A DNA stretch of 64,000 nt from Bordetella petrii. GTDB lineage: Bacteria > Pseudomonadota > Gammaproteobacteria > Burkholderiales > Burkholderiaceae_B. Made by a program: the position numbers and the translations under genes. Location of the stretch: NCBI GenBank assembly GCA_017745595.1, contig WMBV01000024.1, positions 1 through 64,000 of the forward strand, written 5' to 3'. Below are positions 27,893-36,974 of this stretch, one piece after another (positions within the stretch are counted from its first letter, which is position 1; each line of letters starts with the position of its first letter). The notes beneath the pieces are model-generated. The model made no database searches and had not been told where the DNA came from. It saw only the letters and a program-made list of their open reading frames with translations.

Positions 27893-28797
27893 CAGTTTCC
27901 CGCCCCCTCGATACGTATGCCGGCCACCTCGCCGCGCCCGGCAAGCGCGGCCACGTAGCGCCCGGCCGCCACCGACCAGCTGCGCGCCTCGAGCATGTCG
28001 GCGATCTTGGGCCGGACCACCTCGAATGGCAGCGTGTGCCCGGCGATGCGCCGCTGCAGCCGCAGGACGTGCCAGCCAAAGCGCGACCGCACCGGTTCCC
28101 GCGCCGTGACGCCGTCGGCCAGCGCCTCGAGCCCGGCCTGGACGGCGGGAACGAGTTCGCCGCGCCGGATCTGCCCCAGCGAGCCGTCTTGCTGCGCCGA
28201 CGCGCAGGCCGAATAGGCCCGGGCCGCGGCGGCGAAGGCGGCGGGGTCGTCGGCCACGCTTTCGGCGATGGACCGGGCGCGGCTTTGCGCGGCCGCCCAG
28301 GCCGCGTCATCGCCGCCCTCGGGCTCGATGAGAATGTGCGCCGCCTCGAACAGATCCGGCGTGCGGAACCGCGCCTGGTTGCCGTCGTAGTAGCGGCGGC
28401 ATTCGGGCTCGCCCGGCTGCTCGGCCTGGACCTCTTGCTCTAGCAGTTGCCGCACCAGCGCATCGTCGTCGGCCTCGGTACGGCCGGCTTCGTCGGCTTC
28501 GGGCTCGGGCTCCAGGCCCAGCCGGCGCGCCTCTTGCAGCAGCAGTTCGCGCACCGCCAATGCGCGGGCCGCCTCGGTCCAGGCGGCCTCGGCGTCGGGC
28601 GCCGGGTGATGCTGGATTTCGCGGGCAATGGCTTCCGGATCGATCTCGACCCCGTTCACGCGCACCTCGCTGAACGTGGGCGGCGGCGGAAGCAGCGGTT
28701 CGGGGCCGCCGCAGCCGCCGCTCGCGCACGCGCCCGGCATCGCCGGCTCGCGCTGCCGCCGGGTTTCGTAGAAATGAACGACTTCGACCGATTCCAT
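27892..28797 (-). CDS. PpiC-type peptidyl-prolyl isomerase linked to nitrate reductase
   Basis: This 301-residue parvulin-type foldase belongs to the NifM/PpiC class. The rotamase domain is at about 150-260 (FEAAHILIEPEGGD, then DGSLGQIRRGELVPAVQAG, then RSRFGWHVLRL). An N-terminal Cys cluster, GACASGGCGG at about 22-31, and an acidic segment follow no signal peptide, so it is cytoplasmic. Genes of this type follow narI in several proteobacterial nar operons and are thought to aid reductase folding. The start overlaps the narI stop by one base (TAATG). Confidence 0.85.
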   Translation of the reverse strand: MESVEVVHFYETRRQREPAMPGACASGGCGGPEPLLPPPPTFSEVRVNGVEIDPEAIAREIQHHPAPDAEAAWTEAARALAVRELLLQEARRLGLEPEPEADEAGRTEADDDALVRQLLEQEVQAEQPGEPECRRYYDGNQARFRTPDLFEAAHILIEPEGGDDAAWAAAQSRARSIAESVADDPAAFAAAARAYSACASAQQDGSLGQIRRGELVPAVQAGLEALADGVTAREPVRSRFGWHVLRLQRRIAGHTLPFEVVRPKIADMLEARSWSVAAGRYVAALAGRGEVAGIRIEGAGN

Positions 28798-29585
28798 TAC
28801 GCGCCCTCCTGTCCGCTTTCGGCCTTCTGGCGCATGACGGTCGTGCCGCCATAGCTCGGCGCCACGCCCGCCGGCCCGCGGGTCGGCGAGCCGCGCTGCG
28901 CTGCGCGCCTGCGCACGATCTGGAAACCCGGCCGCAGCAAATACCAGATGGGCGCGCTCCAGATATGGACCAGCCGCGTGAAGGGGGTGATCAGGAACAG
29001 CGTCAGCCCCAGGACGATGTGAAGCTTGTACACGAGCGCCACGTCGCGGATGTCGTCCGGCGCGGCGGGGTCGAGCGTCAGCACGCCTTGTGCCCAGCTC
29101 ATGAAGCGCAGCATCTCGGTGCCGTCCAGGTGCTGCATGGTCCAGTAGGTGGTCGAGATGCCCAGCGTCAACTGCAGCCAGATCAGGACCAGCACCAGGA
29201 TGTCGCCCCACGACGAGCTGCGCCGGATGCGCGGGTCGAACAGCCGGCGGTGCAGCAACAGCGTGCAGCCAATGAATGCCAGCACACCCGCTATGCCGCC
29301 GACGATCATGGCCGCGAGCTGCTTGAACTCGTGGCCGATGCCCAGCCGGTCGATGACGGTAACCGGCGTCAGCAGCCCGACGAAGTGCCCCACCAGCAAG
29401 ACCAGCACGCCCATGTGGAACAGGTTCGACCCGATCATCATCTGCTTGCGCCGCAGGAACTGGCTGGATTGCGCGCGCCAACTGTACTGGCTGGCGTCGA
29501 AGCGCAGGATGCTGCCCACGATCAGGACCGTGATCGCAAGATACGGATACCAGCCGAATGCGAGTTGATTCAGAAAGTCGTTCAT
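28797..29585 (-). CDS. narI: Respiratory nitrate reductase gamma subunit (cytochrome b)
   Basis: This 262-residue membrane subunit takes electrons from quinol to NarH. Five membrane helices are visible. The four haem-ligand histidines are His57 and His67 (LFHMGVLVLLVGHFVG) and His189 and His207 (YKLHIVLGLTLFL... LVHIWSAPIWYL). It is longer than E. coli NarI (225) by a C-terminal cytoplasmic tail of about 35 residues rich in Arg/Gly/Pro. The ATG at 29585 overlaps the end of narJ by 4 bp. Confidence 0.95.
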   Translation of the reverse strand: MNDFLNQLAFGWYPYLAITVLIVGSILRFDASQYSWRAQSSQFLRRKQMMIGSNLFHMGVLVLLVGHFVGLLTPVTVIDRLGIGHEFKQLAAMIVGGIAGVLAFIGCTLLLHRRLFDPRIRRSSSWGDILVLVLIWLQLTLGISTTYWTMQHLDGTEMLRFMSWAQGVLTLDPAAPDDIRDVALVYKLHIVLGLTLFLITPFTRLVHIWSAPIWYLLRPGFQIVRRRAAQRGSPTRGPAGVAPSYGGTTVMRQKAESGQEGA

Positions 29586-30295
29586 CGTCTCGACTCCTTT
29601 GCCGTTGCCCGGCCCACCACCTTGATCGTGGCGACGATACCGGTCGAACCACCCATTTGATGCGCCGCGGCGGCGTTGAAGGTCACCGGCGCCTCTTCCC
29701 ATTCTTCATCGAGCCGGGCCGGGTCTTCGTCCGGCTCGCGCTGCCGCAGCTCGCGCAGCGCCTCGGCATCGAACTTGCCGTCGGCCAGCGCCACCAGCGC
29801 ATGGAAAATGGCGGCATAGGGCGTTTCCCGCTTGTCCAGCCGTTCGGCCATCGCCGCATACACATGCGCGGGCTGCGCCAGCGTCTCGCGCGCCTCCGCG
29901 GGCGTCAGGCACGACACATATTCGAGAAACACCGGCAGGAAGTCGGGCAGCTCGCCCTCGCCCAGGTAGAAGCCCGCCGCCAGATACTGCTCTCCCAGGT
30001 CGATCATGGCCTGCCCGCGCTCGCGGTTGTCGCCGTGCACGTGCTCGAACAGGTGCAGCGACAGCGAACGGGACCGGTCGAACAGGTCGCTGTACGCCGA
30101 CTGCAGGTCGAGCAGGTCGCCGCTTTCCAGCCCGGCGAGCAGCGGTTCGAGCCTTGCGAGCGCCTTCCGGGGCAGCGCGCCCTCGCCGGCCAGGGCCTGG
30201 CGGATGTCGCCGGCATGAGCCTGGAGCTCGGCCGACGGATAGCCGAGCAAGACCGAACAGGCGCGCAGCGTGCGTTGCATCGTCGGCCCCTTCAT
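29582..30295 (-). CDS. narJ: Nitrate reductase assembly chaperone
   Basis: This 237-residue TorD/NarJ-type chaperone binds the NarG N-terminus and is needed for cofactor insertion before membrane attachment; it is not part of the mature enzyme. It is all-helical, with the family signatures RACSVLLGYPSAELQ (about 10-24), SLSLHLFEHVHGDNRERGQAM (about 76-96) and LPDFLPVFLEYVS (about 119-131). The start overlaps narH by 4 bp. A Met at residue 6 is an alternative start. Confidence 0.93.
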   Translation of the reverse strand: MKGPTMQRTLRACSVLLGYPSAELQAHAGDIRQALAGEGALPRKALARLEPLLAGLESGDLLDLQSAYSDLFDRSRSLSLHLFEHVHGDNRERGQAMIDLGEQYLAAGFYLGEGELPDFLPVFLEYVSCLTPAEARETLAQPAHVYAAMAERLDKRETPYAAIFHALVALADGKFDAEALRELRQREPDEDPARLDEEWEEAPVTFNAAAAHQMGGSTGIVATIKVVGRATAKESRR

Positions 30296-31818
30296 GTCGG
30301 AACGTCCATCGTCGGCTTGCGCGGCGAGCGCTTGGCGCCGCCGAACAGATTGACCTTGGTGGACCCGTTCGTGTCCTCGCGGAAGCCGAAGCCCGCGGCG
30401 CCGCGCAGCACATAGGCGTCTTCCTCGAGCTCGCGATGGGCGGTGGGAATGACGTAGCGGTCTTCATAGGCGGCCAGGGCCATGATGCGGTACATCTCTT
30501 CGATGCGGGCCCGGTCCAGCCCCACGCGCTCGGGGATAGATTCGTCGATGCGCCCGTCCACGCTCTTGGCGCGCATATAGGCGCGCATCGCCAGCATGCG
30601 CTCGAGCGCCGCGGCGATCGGCGCCTCGTCGCCCGCGGTCAGCAGGTTGGCCAAATAGCGCAGCGGAATGCGCAGGGACCGCACGTCGGGCATGCCGTCC
30701 TTGGCCGAGATCTTGCCCGCTTCCGCCGCCGACTGAATAGGCGACAGCGGCGGAACATACCAGACCATCGGCAGCGTCCGGTATTCGGGATGGAGCGGGA
30801 AGGCAACCTTCCATTCCATGGCCATCTTGTACACCGGGGACCGCGTCGCCGCCTCGAGCCATTGCTCGGGCACCCCGTCGCGGCGCGCCTGTTCCTGCAC
30901 TTCGGTGTCGTAGGGATTCAGGAACACGTCGAGCTGGGCGGGATACAGGTCTTTGGGGTTTTCGACCGACGCGGCCTGCTCGATCCGGTCGGCGTCGTAC
31001 AGCACGACGCCCAGGTAGCGGATGCGCCCGACGCAGGTCTCGGAACAGACGGTGGGCTGCCCCGTCTCGATGCGCGGATAGCAGAAAATGCATTTCTCGG
31101 ACTTGCCGGTCGACCAGTTGTAATAGATTTTCTTGTAGGGGCAGCCGGACACGCACATCCGCCAGCCGCGGCACTTTTCCTGGTCGATCAGCACAATGCC
31201 GTCTTCGGCGCGCTTGTAGATCGCGCCGGACGGACAGGACGCGAGGCAGGCGGGGTTGAGGCAGTGCTCGCACAGCCGCGGCAGGTACATCATGAACGTC
31301 TTTTCGAACTGGCCGTAGATTTCTTTTTCGACGCCTTCGAAGTTGTAGTCGTGGCTGCGCTTCTCGAATTCGCCGCCCAGCATGTCTTCCCAGTTGCCGC
31401 TCCACTCGATCTTGTTGAGCAGTTCGCCCGTGACCAGCGACTTGGGGCGCGCCGTGGGCTGGGCCTGAAGTTCGGGCGCGGCCTGCAGCCATTCGTATTC
31501 GAAGGTATAGGGTTCGTAGAAATCGTCGATTTCGGGCAGGTGCGGGTTGGCGAAGATCTTCGACAAGATGCGCCATTTCGCGCCTTGCTTGGGCACGATT
31601 TTTCCGTTTTTCCGGCGCACCCAGCCGCCCTTCCATCGTTCCTGGTTTTCCCAGTCTTTGGGGTAGCCGATGCCCGGCTTGGTCTCGACGTTGTTGAACC
31701 AGACATATTCCATGCCTTCGCGATTGGTCCAGACGTTCTTGCAGGTGATCGAACAGGTATGGCAGCCGATACATTTATCCAGGTTCAAGACCATTGCGAT
31801 CTGCGCGCGTACTTTCAT
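30292..31818 (-). CDS. narH: Respiratory nitrate reductase beta subunit (iron-sulfur)
   Basis: This 508-residue subunit carries four Fe-S clusters that relay electrons from NarI to NarG. The first cysteine set is Cys16-Cys19-Cys22-Cys26 (CIGCHTCSITC). Later sets are seen in CEHCLNPACLASCPSGAIYK (about 182-201), CRGWRMCVSGCPYKK (with Trp in place of one Cys, the normal [3Fe-4S] site) and CIFCYPRIETGQPTVCSETC. Length matches E. coli NarH (512). The start overlaps narG by 4 bp. Confidence 0.96.
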   Translation of the reverse strand: MKVRAQIAMVLNLDKCIGCHTCSITCKNVWTNREGMEYVWFNNVETKPGIGYPKDWENQERWKGGWVRRKNGKIVPKQGAKWRILSKIFANPHLPEIDDFYEPYTFEYEWLQAAPELQAQPTARPKSLVTGELLNKIEWSGNWEDMLGGEFEKRSHDYNFEGVEKEIYGQFEKTFMMYLPRLCEHCLNPACLASCPSGAIYKRAEDGIVLIDQEKCRGWRMCVSGCPYKKIYYNWSTGKSEKCIFCYPRIETGQPTVCSETCVGRIRYLGVVLYDADRIEQAASVENPKDLYPAQLDVFLNPYDTEVQEQARRDGVPEQWLEAATRSPVYKMAMEWKVAFPLHPEYRTLPMVWYVPPLSPIQSAAEAGKISAKDGMPDVRSLRIPLRYLANLLTAGDEAPIAAALERMLAMRAYMRAKSVDGRIDESIPERVGLDRARIEEMYRIMALAAYEDRYVIPTAHRELEEDAYVLRGAAGFGFREDTNGSTKVNLFGGAKRSPRKPTMDVPT

Positions 31819-34800
31819 TTCGCTGTCTCCACATTAGCACCCACGCCCCAGTCGGCGGTTCCGCCTTCGACGTTGGCCGCGTCATCGGCCCGTTTGTCGA
31901 ACCAGTTCACTTTGCTCATCTTGCGCACGACCACGAACTCGTCGCGGTTCGCGCCCACGGTGCCGTAGTAATTGAACCCATAGGCCAGATGCGCGTAGCC
32001 GCCGATCATGTGGGTCGGCTTCATGTTGATGCGCGTCACCGAGTTGTGCACCCCGCCGCGCTGGCCCGTGATCTCGGACCCCACGGTGTTCACCAGCTTT
32101 TCCTGGGCGTGGTACATGATCGCCGAGCCCGGCATGATGCGTTGCGAGACGATGGCCCGCGCGGTCAGCGCGCCGTTGACGTTGAACACCTCGATCCAGT
32201 CGTTGTCGGAAATGCCGGCGGCCTTCGCGTCGTCTTCGCTGATCCACACCGTCGGCCCGCCCCGGTTCAGGCTGAGCATGATCAGGTTTTCGGTGTAGGT
32301 AGAGTGGATGCCCCATTTCTGGTGCGGCGTCAGAATATTGAGCATGATCTCTTTGTTGCCGTTGGGCAGCTTGCCGATCACCTGCAATACGGTTTTGGTG
32401 TCGATCGGCGGCCGCCACGTGACGAACGCCTCGCCGAAGGCGCGCATCCAGTGGTGGTCCTGGTACAGCGACTGCCGGCCGGTCAAGGTGCGCCACGGGA
32501 TCAGTTCATGCACATTGGTGTAGCCGGCGTTGTAGCAGACTTTCTCGCTCTCCAGGCCCGACCAGGTCGGGGAAGAAATGATCTTGCGCGGCTGCGCGAC
32601 AATGTCGCGGAAGCGGATTTTCTCTTCTTCCTTGCCTTCGGCAAGATGGCTGTGGTCGCGGCCCGTGACCTTGCCCAGCGCTTCCCATGCCTTGATGGCA
32701 ACCTCGCCGTTGGTTTCGGGCGCCAGCATCAGGATGGTTTCGCAGGCATCGATGTCGGAATCGATCTTGGGGCGGCCCGCCGCGGGGCCCTCGGGCACCC
32801 GGCCATTCAGGTCGCCCAGCAGGGCGACCTCGTGCTTGGTATCCCAGCCGATGCCCTTGCCGCCGTTGCCCAGCTTTTCAAGCAGCGGCCCCATGGAAGT
32901 AAAGCGCGCGTAGGTTTCGGGATAATTGCGCTCTACCAGGGTGACCGAGGGCATGGTCTTGCCCGCGACCGGCTCGCACTCGCCCTTCAGCCAATCCTTG
33001 GGCTCGTAGGGCTGCGCAAGCTCGCCCGGGCTGTCGTGCTGGATGGGCGTCAGCACGACGTCGTGCTCGACGCCCAGCACTTCCGGCGCCACGTCCGAGA
33101 ACTTCTTCGCGATCGCGCGGAAAATGTTCCAGTCGCTCTGCGCTTCCCAGGCGGGGTCCACCGCCGCGGACAGCGGGTGGATGAAGGGGTGCATGTCCGA
33201 GGTATTGAGATCGTGCTTCTCGTACCAGGTCGCGGTGGGCAGCACCACGTCGGAATAAATGCTGGTGGTCGACATGCGGAAATCGAGGTTCACCATGAGA
33301 TCCAGCTTGCCGACCGGCGCCTCGTCCCGCCACACCACGTCTTGCGGCTTGTCGATGCGCTCGCGGTCTTCGTCCGACCCCACGACACCGTGCAGAGAGC
33401 CGACCAGGTGCTTCAGAAAGTATTCGTGGCCCTTGCCGCTGGCCCCCAGCACGTTCGAGCGCCAGAAGAACATGTTGCGCGGCCAGTTGATGGGATTGTC
33501 GGGGTCCAGGCTCGACGGCTTGATCTCGCCGCTGCGCATCCCGTCGGAGACGACGGCGGCCGGGTCCGCGCCGCTTTCCTTGATGCGCCGGCCGAGTTCC
33601 AGCGGATGGGTCTGCAGCTGCGGTGCCGAAGGCAGCCAGCCCATGCGCTCGGCCTTGGCGTTGTAGTCGATCATCGTGCCCGACCATTCGCCCGGGTTGG
33701 CGAGCGGCGAGAGAATTTCGGACATCTTCAGTGTTTCGTAGCGCCACTGGTCGGTATGCGCATAGAAAAAACTGGTGCCGTTCATGTGGCGCGGCGGCCG
33801 GCTCCAGTCGAGCGCGAAGGCCAGCGGCAGCCAGCCGGTTTGCGGCCGCAGCTTTTCCTGGCCCACGTAATGCGACCAGCCCCCGCCCGACTGGCCGACG
33901 CAGCCGCACATGACGAGCAGCGAGATGATCCCGCGATAGCTCATGTCCATGTGGTACCAGTGGTTGAGCCCGGCCCCCAGGATCACCATCGAGCGGCCCT
34001 TGGTCTTCTCGGCCGTTTCGGCGAACTCGCGCGCCACCTGGACGATGGCCTGGCGCGGCACCCCCGTTACCTTTTCGGCCCAGGCCGGCGTGAACGGGAC
34101 GTCTTCGTCGTAAGACGTGGCGACGTTCTCGCCGCCGAAGCCGCGGTCCACGCCGTAATTGGCGCAGAACAGGTCGAACACCGTGGCGACCTTGATGCTG
34201 CCGCCGTCGGCGGTCGCGATCGTTTTCACCGGCACGTTGCGCATCAGCACATCGCTGTGGTCCGTGGCCACGAAATCGTGCGGCGCGATGGTGCCGAAAT
34301 AGGGAAACGCCACCGGTTCGATCGCGTCGTGGTGATCGGCGAGCGACTTGCGCAGGCGCACCTCGCGCCCCGCGCCGTCTTTGTTTTCAAGGTTCCACTT
34401 GCCCTGTTCGCCCCAGCGAAAGCCCACCGAGCCCAGCGGGGCGACCAGGTCGCCCGACAGTTCGTCGAAGGCCACCGTTTTCCAGTCGGGGTTATTGGTT
34501 TCGCCCAGCGCGCCGGGCAGGTCGGCGGCCCGCAGCATGCGATCGGGAACGAGCCGGCCGTCGCGCTCGGCGATGGTGACCAGCAGCGGAAAATCGGAAT
34601 AGCGGCGCGTGTAGTCGTCGAAGTATTCCGCCTGGCGGTCGATGTGAAACTCGCGCAGCACCACATGGCCCAGCGCGAGCGCCAGCGCGGCATCGGTGCC
34701 CTGCTTGGGGTGCAGCCACATATCCGAGAACTTCGCGGCCTCGTTGAAGTCGGGCGCGATCACCACGCTCTTGGCGCCGCGATACCGCACCTCGGAATAG

Positions 34801-35597
34801 AAGTGCGCGTCGGGCGCGCGCGTCATCGGGATGTTGGACCCCCACACCAGCAGGAAGCCCGCGTTGTACCAATCGGCGCTTTCGGGCACGTCGGTCTGCT
34901 CGCCCCAGGTCTGCGGCGACGAAGGCGGCAGGTCGCAGTACCAGTCGTAGAAGCTCAGCAAATTGCCGCCGATCAGCGACAGGTAGCGGCTGCCCGCGGC
35001 GTAAGAGATCATGGACATCGCCGGAATCGGCGAGAAGCCGGCAATCCGGTCGGGGCCGTATTCCTTGATCGTGTACGCGTTCGCCGCGGCAATGAGTTCG
35101 GTGACTTCGTCCCAGCCGACCCGCACGAATCCGCCGCGCCCCCGCTTGGCCACCCAGTCGCGGCGCTTGGCGCCGTCTTGCACGATGGCCTTCCAGGCGG
35201 CGACCGGCGACAGGGTCTTGCGGGCCTCGCGCCAATGCTGGATCAGCCGCGCGCGGACGAGCGGATATTTGACCCGGGTACCCGAATAGAGATACCAGCT
35301 ATAGCTGGCGCCGCGCGGACAGCCGCGCGGTTCGTGGTTGGGCAGGTCGGGCCGGGTGCGCGGATAGTCGGTCTGCTGGGTTTCCCAGGTAACGATCCCG
35401 CCCTTGACGTAGATTTTCCAGGAACACGAGCCCGTACAGTTCACGCCATGCGTGGACCGGACGATCTTGTCGGCCGACCAGCGCTTCCGGTAGGCATCTT
35501 CCCAGGCGCGCGATTCGTCGGTAGTAATGCCATGCCCGTCGGAGAACTTATCCCTTGCCCTGCGAAAGTACGTGAGGCGGTCGAGGAAATGGCTCAT
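31815..35597 (-). CDS. narG: Respiratory nitrate reductase alpha subunit (molybdenum)
   Basis: This 1260-residue catalytic subunit reduces nitrate to nitrite at a Mo-bis-MGD centre on the cytoplasmic side. The N-terminal FS0 cluster ligands are His50, Cys54, Cys58 and Cys93 (HGVNCTGSCSW... RGCPRG). The Mo-ligand region is WYNAGFLLVWGSNIPMTRAPDAHF-like near residue 222. The start at 35597 has AAGGAT upstream and gives MSHFLDRLTYF, as in other NarG proteins. It heads narGHJI-ppiC plus two small genes. No narK, narXL or moa genes are adjacent. Confidence 0.96.
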   Translation of the reverse strand: MSHFLDRLTYFRRARDKFSDGHGITTDESRAWEDAYRKRWSADKIVRSTHGVNCTGSCSWKIYVKGGIVTWETQQTDYPRTRPDLPNHEPRGCPRGASYSWYLYSGTRVKYPLVRARLIQHWREARKTLSPVAAWKAIVQDGAKRRDWVAKRGRGGFVRVGWDEVTELIAAANAYTIKEYGPDRIAGFSPIPAMSMISYAAGSRYLSLIGGNLLSFYDWYCDLPPSSPQTWGEQTDVPESADWYNAGFLLVWGSNIPMTRAPDAHFYSEVRYRGAKSVVIAPDFNEAAKFSDMWLHPKQGTDAALALALGHVVLREFHIDRQAEYFDDYTRRYSDFPLLVTIAERDGRLVPDRMLRAADLPGALGETNNPDWKTVAFDELSGDLVAPLGSVGFRWGEQGKWNLENKDGAGREVRLRKSLADHHDAIEPVAFPYFGTIAPHDFVATDHSDVLMRNVPVKTIATADGGSIKVATVFDLFCANYGVDRGFGGENVATSYDEDVPFTPAWAEKVTGVPRQAIVQVAREFAETAEKTKGRSMVILGAGLNHWYHMDMSYRGIISLLVMCGCVGQSGGGWSHYVGQEKLRPQTGWLPLAFALDWSRPPRHMNGTSFFYAHTDQWRYETLKMSEILSPLANPGEWSGTMIDYNAKAERMGWLPSAPQLQTHPLELGRRIKESGADPAAVVSDGMRSGEIKPSSLDPDNPINWPRNMFFWRSNVLGASGKGHEYFLKHLVGSLHGVVGSDEDRERIDKPQDVVWRDEAPVGKLDLMVNLDFRMSTTSIYSDVVLPTATWYEKHDLNTSDMHPFIHPLSAAVDPAWEAQSDWNIFRAIAKKFSDVAPEVLGVEHDVVLTPIQHDSPGELAQPYEPKDWLKGECEPVAGKTMPSVTLVERNYPETYARFTSMGPLLEKLGNGGKGIGWDTKHEVALLGDLNGRVPEGPAAGRPKIDSDIDACETILMLAPETNGEVAIKAWEALGKVTGRDHSHLAEGKEEEKIRFRDIVAQPRKIISSPTWSGLESEKVCYNAGYTNVHELIPWRTLTGRQSLYQDHHWMRAFGEAFVTWRPPIDTKTVLQVIGKLPNGNKEIMLNILTPHQKWGIHSTYTENLIMLSLNRGGPTVWISEDDAKAAGISDNDWIEVFNVNGALTARAIVSQRIMPGSAIMYHAQEKLVNTVGSEITGQRGGVHNSVTRINMKPTHMIGGYAHLAYGFNYYGTVGANRDEFVVVRKMSKVNWFDKRADDAANVEGGTADWGVGANVETAK

Positions 35598-36026
35598 CGT
35601 TGATCCTTTGGTCAGACAGCAAGAAGGAAAATTTCGTCTTGACAGCGCGTGGCGCCGCGCGGGAAGCCGCGCGCGCCGGGGCCGGCGCACGCGGCGGAAT
35701 CACCGCGCAGTTGACGTAAAAGGACAGGAATTCGCAGGGCGGCGCAGCCGCGACGCCGGCCATTGCGGCCGACGAGCCATGGGCATCGTAGAAAGAAAAG
35801 GCGCGGAGCCCGGCCCGCAAGCCGAGCAAGGAAAACACGCAGCGGAGAACGGCGGAACAGACGGCCGGCAAACCGGCCCGCGCCGCGCGGCAGCAGGCAA
35901 TAAAGGCTATGGCGCCGGCACAGAATAGCTGGCCCGCACCCTCGTGCCTGTCGGTCGCCGACTTGCTCAATCAGCCCCCTTCCTCTCTTGCCGATGCAAC
36001 GCTCGATACGGCTACGAGTTCTACAT

Positions 36027-36117
36027 GGTGTCGGGCTCGGTAGGGGCCTGACGCCGTTGAGGTAACGCCATCTCGCCACGCATCGGTATCTGACGCCTTG
36101 CGGAAATCAGACACCTG
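36027..36117. repeat. Degenerate paired hairpin repeat
   Basis: An eroded first arm (GGTGTCGGGCTCGG... GCCTGACGCC) lies near 36027-36056, and a better second arm (GGTATCTGACGCC... AATCAGACACC) at 36084-36117. Spacing matches the intact copies, but several stem pairs are broken. It is the oldest-looking copy in the window. Confidence 0.75.
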
Positions 36118-36119
36118 CT

Positions 36120-36133
36120 TTGATATGCCTCAA
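36120..36133. promoter_or_regulatory. Fnr/Anr-like site upstream of narG
   Basis: TTGATATGCCTCAA fits TTGAT-N4-ATCAA with one mismatch. It is the only such match seen between citE and narG. At about 520 bp from the narG start it would imply a long leader that runs through the degenerate repeat. No clear -10 element could be placed, so a chance match is possible. Confidence 0.35.
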
Positions 36134-36173
36134 GAAAGTGTAGTCCACGATCTGCGGACTGACAACAACGGTC

Positions 36174-36974
36174 CTATTCCACCTGGCCCAGCCACGCCAG
36201 CGCCAGATCGTGCAACGGCTTGTCGACCAGTTTGCCGTCCACGGTAATCGCCCCGTGCCCGCCTTCGGCCACGGCCCGCACCACCCGCCGCGCCCACGCC
36301 AGCTCGTCGTCCGATGGCAGAAAGCCCTGGTTCACCGGCGCGACCTGCCGCGGGTGGATGCAGAGCTGTCCGCCGAAACCCAGGCGGCGCGCGGCGGCGG
36401 CGATTGCCTGCACGGCGGCCGGGTCGTTCCAGTGCAGCGTGGTGCCATCGATGGGCGCGGCCCGGCCCGCCAGCCGCGAGGCCAGCACCAGGCCGATGCG
36501 GGTCGGCAGCCAGCCTTGCTCGTCCTGGATGCCGGTATCGCGGGCGAAGTCGACGCTGCCGAACACCAGCCGGCTGACGCCCGGCGCGCGCGCCAGGTCG
36601 CGGGCGCGCTCGGCGCCCAGCGCGGTTTCGATCAGCGGGAACAGGGCCGCGGCCTCGCCCAGTTGCGCGCGCACCCGGGCCAGCACGGCCGGCTCTTCGG
36701 ACTTGGGCACCATCACGGCGCGGCAGCCGGCCCGCGCCACGGCGCGCAGGTCGTCGTCGAACCACGGCGTGCCGGCGCTGTTGACGCGCACGATGGCCGG
36801 CTGGCCCGCCGCCGCCAGCCAGTCGGCCACGGCCTGGCGCGCCGCCGGCTTGGCGTCCGGCAGCACGGCGTCTTCCAGGTCCAGGATGATCGCGTCGGCG
36901 CCCGCGCCGGCCGCCTTGTCGAAACGCTCGGGACGGTCGCCGGGCACGAACAGCAGGCTACGCAGACGATGCAT
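36174..36974 (-). CDS. CitE/HpcH-type CoA-ester lyase
   Basis: This 266-residue TIM-barrel lyase belongs to the HpcH/HpaI and CitE-beta family. It has LRSLLFVPGDRPERFDKAA at 4-22, LDLEDAVLPD near 31-40, the substrate arginine in IVRVNSAG, and the metal residues Glu in PLIETALG and Asp in GSVDFARDTG. Members cleave citryl-, malyl-, methylmalyl- or citramalyl-CoA; no citrate lyase alpha or gamma subunits are present, so a stand-alone acyl-CoA lyase is implied. It ends the 12-gene operon and overlaps the MFS gene by 17 bp. With MaoC upstream, (S)-citramalyl- or methylmalyl-CoA is the best guess. Confidence 0.85.
   Translation of the reverse strand: MHRLRSLLFVPGDRPERFDKAAGAGADAIILDLEDAVLPDAKPAARQAVADWLAAAGQPAIVRVNSAGTPWFDDDLRAVARAGCRAVMVPKSEEPAVLARVRAQLGEAAALFPLIETALGAERARDLARAPGVSRLVFGSVDFARDTGIQDEQGWLPTRIGLVLASRLAGRAAPIDGTTLHWNDPAAVQAIAAAARRLGFGGQLCIHPRQVAPVNQGFLPSDDELAWARRVVRAVAEGGHGAITVDGKLVDKPLHDLALAWLGQVE

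Larger units (their letters stand above)
35598..36173. other. 576-bp region upstream of narG without a recognisable gene
   Basis: No open frame here has a convincing start, composition or family match. The minus-strand frame starting at 35970 is hydrophobic in part but runs into narG out of frame. The stretch contains a degenerate hairpin repeat (36027-36117) and, next to it, an Fnr-like site (36120-36133). It may be a long narG leader or the scar of a lost gene such as narK, but no NarK motif survives. Confidence 0.5.

Noticed and set aside
31794-35603. A 1269-residue open frame opposite narG
   Set aside because: Shadow of narG; the composition is that of a mirrored high-GC gene and no start signal is present.
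35548-35970. A remnant of narK upstream of narG
   Set aside because: The frame is partly hydrophobic, but no NarK motif can be seen and it overlaps the narG start.
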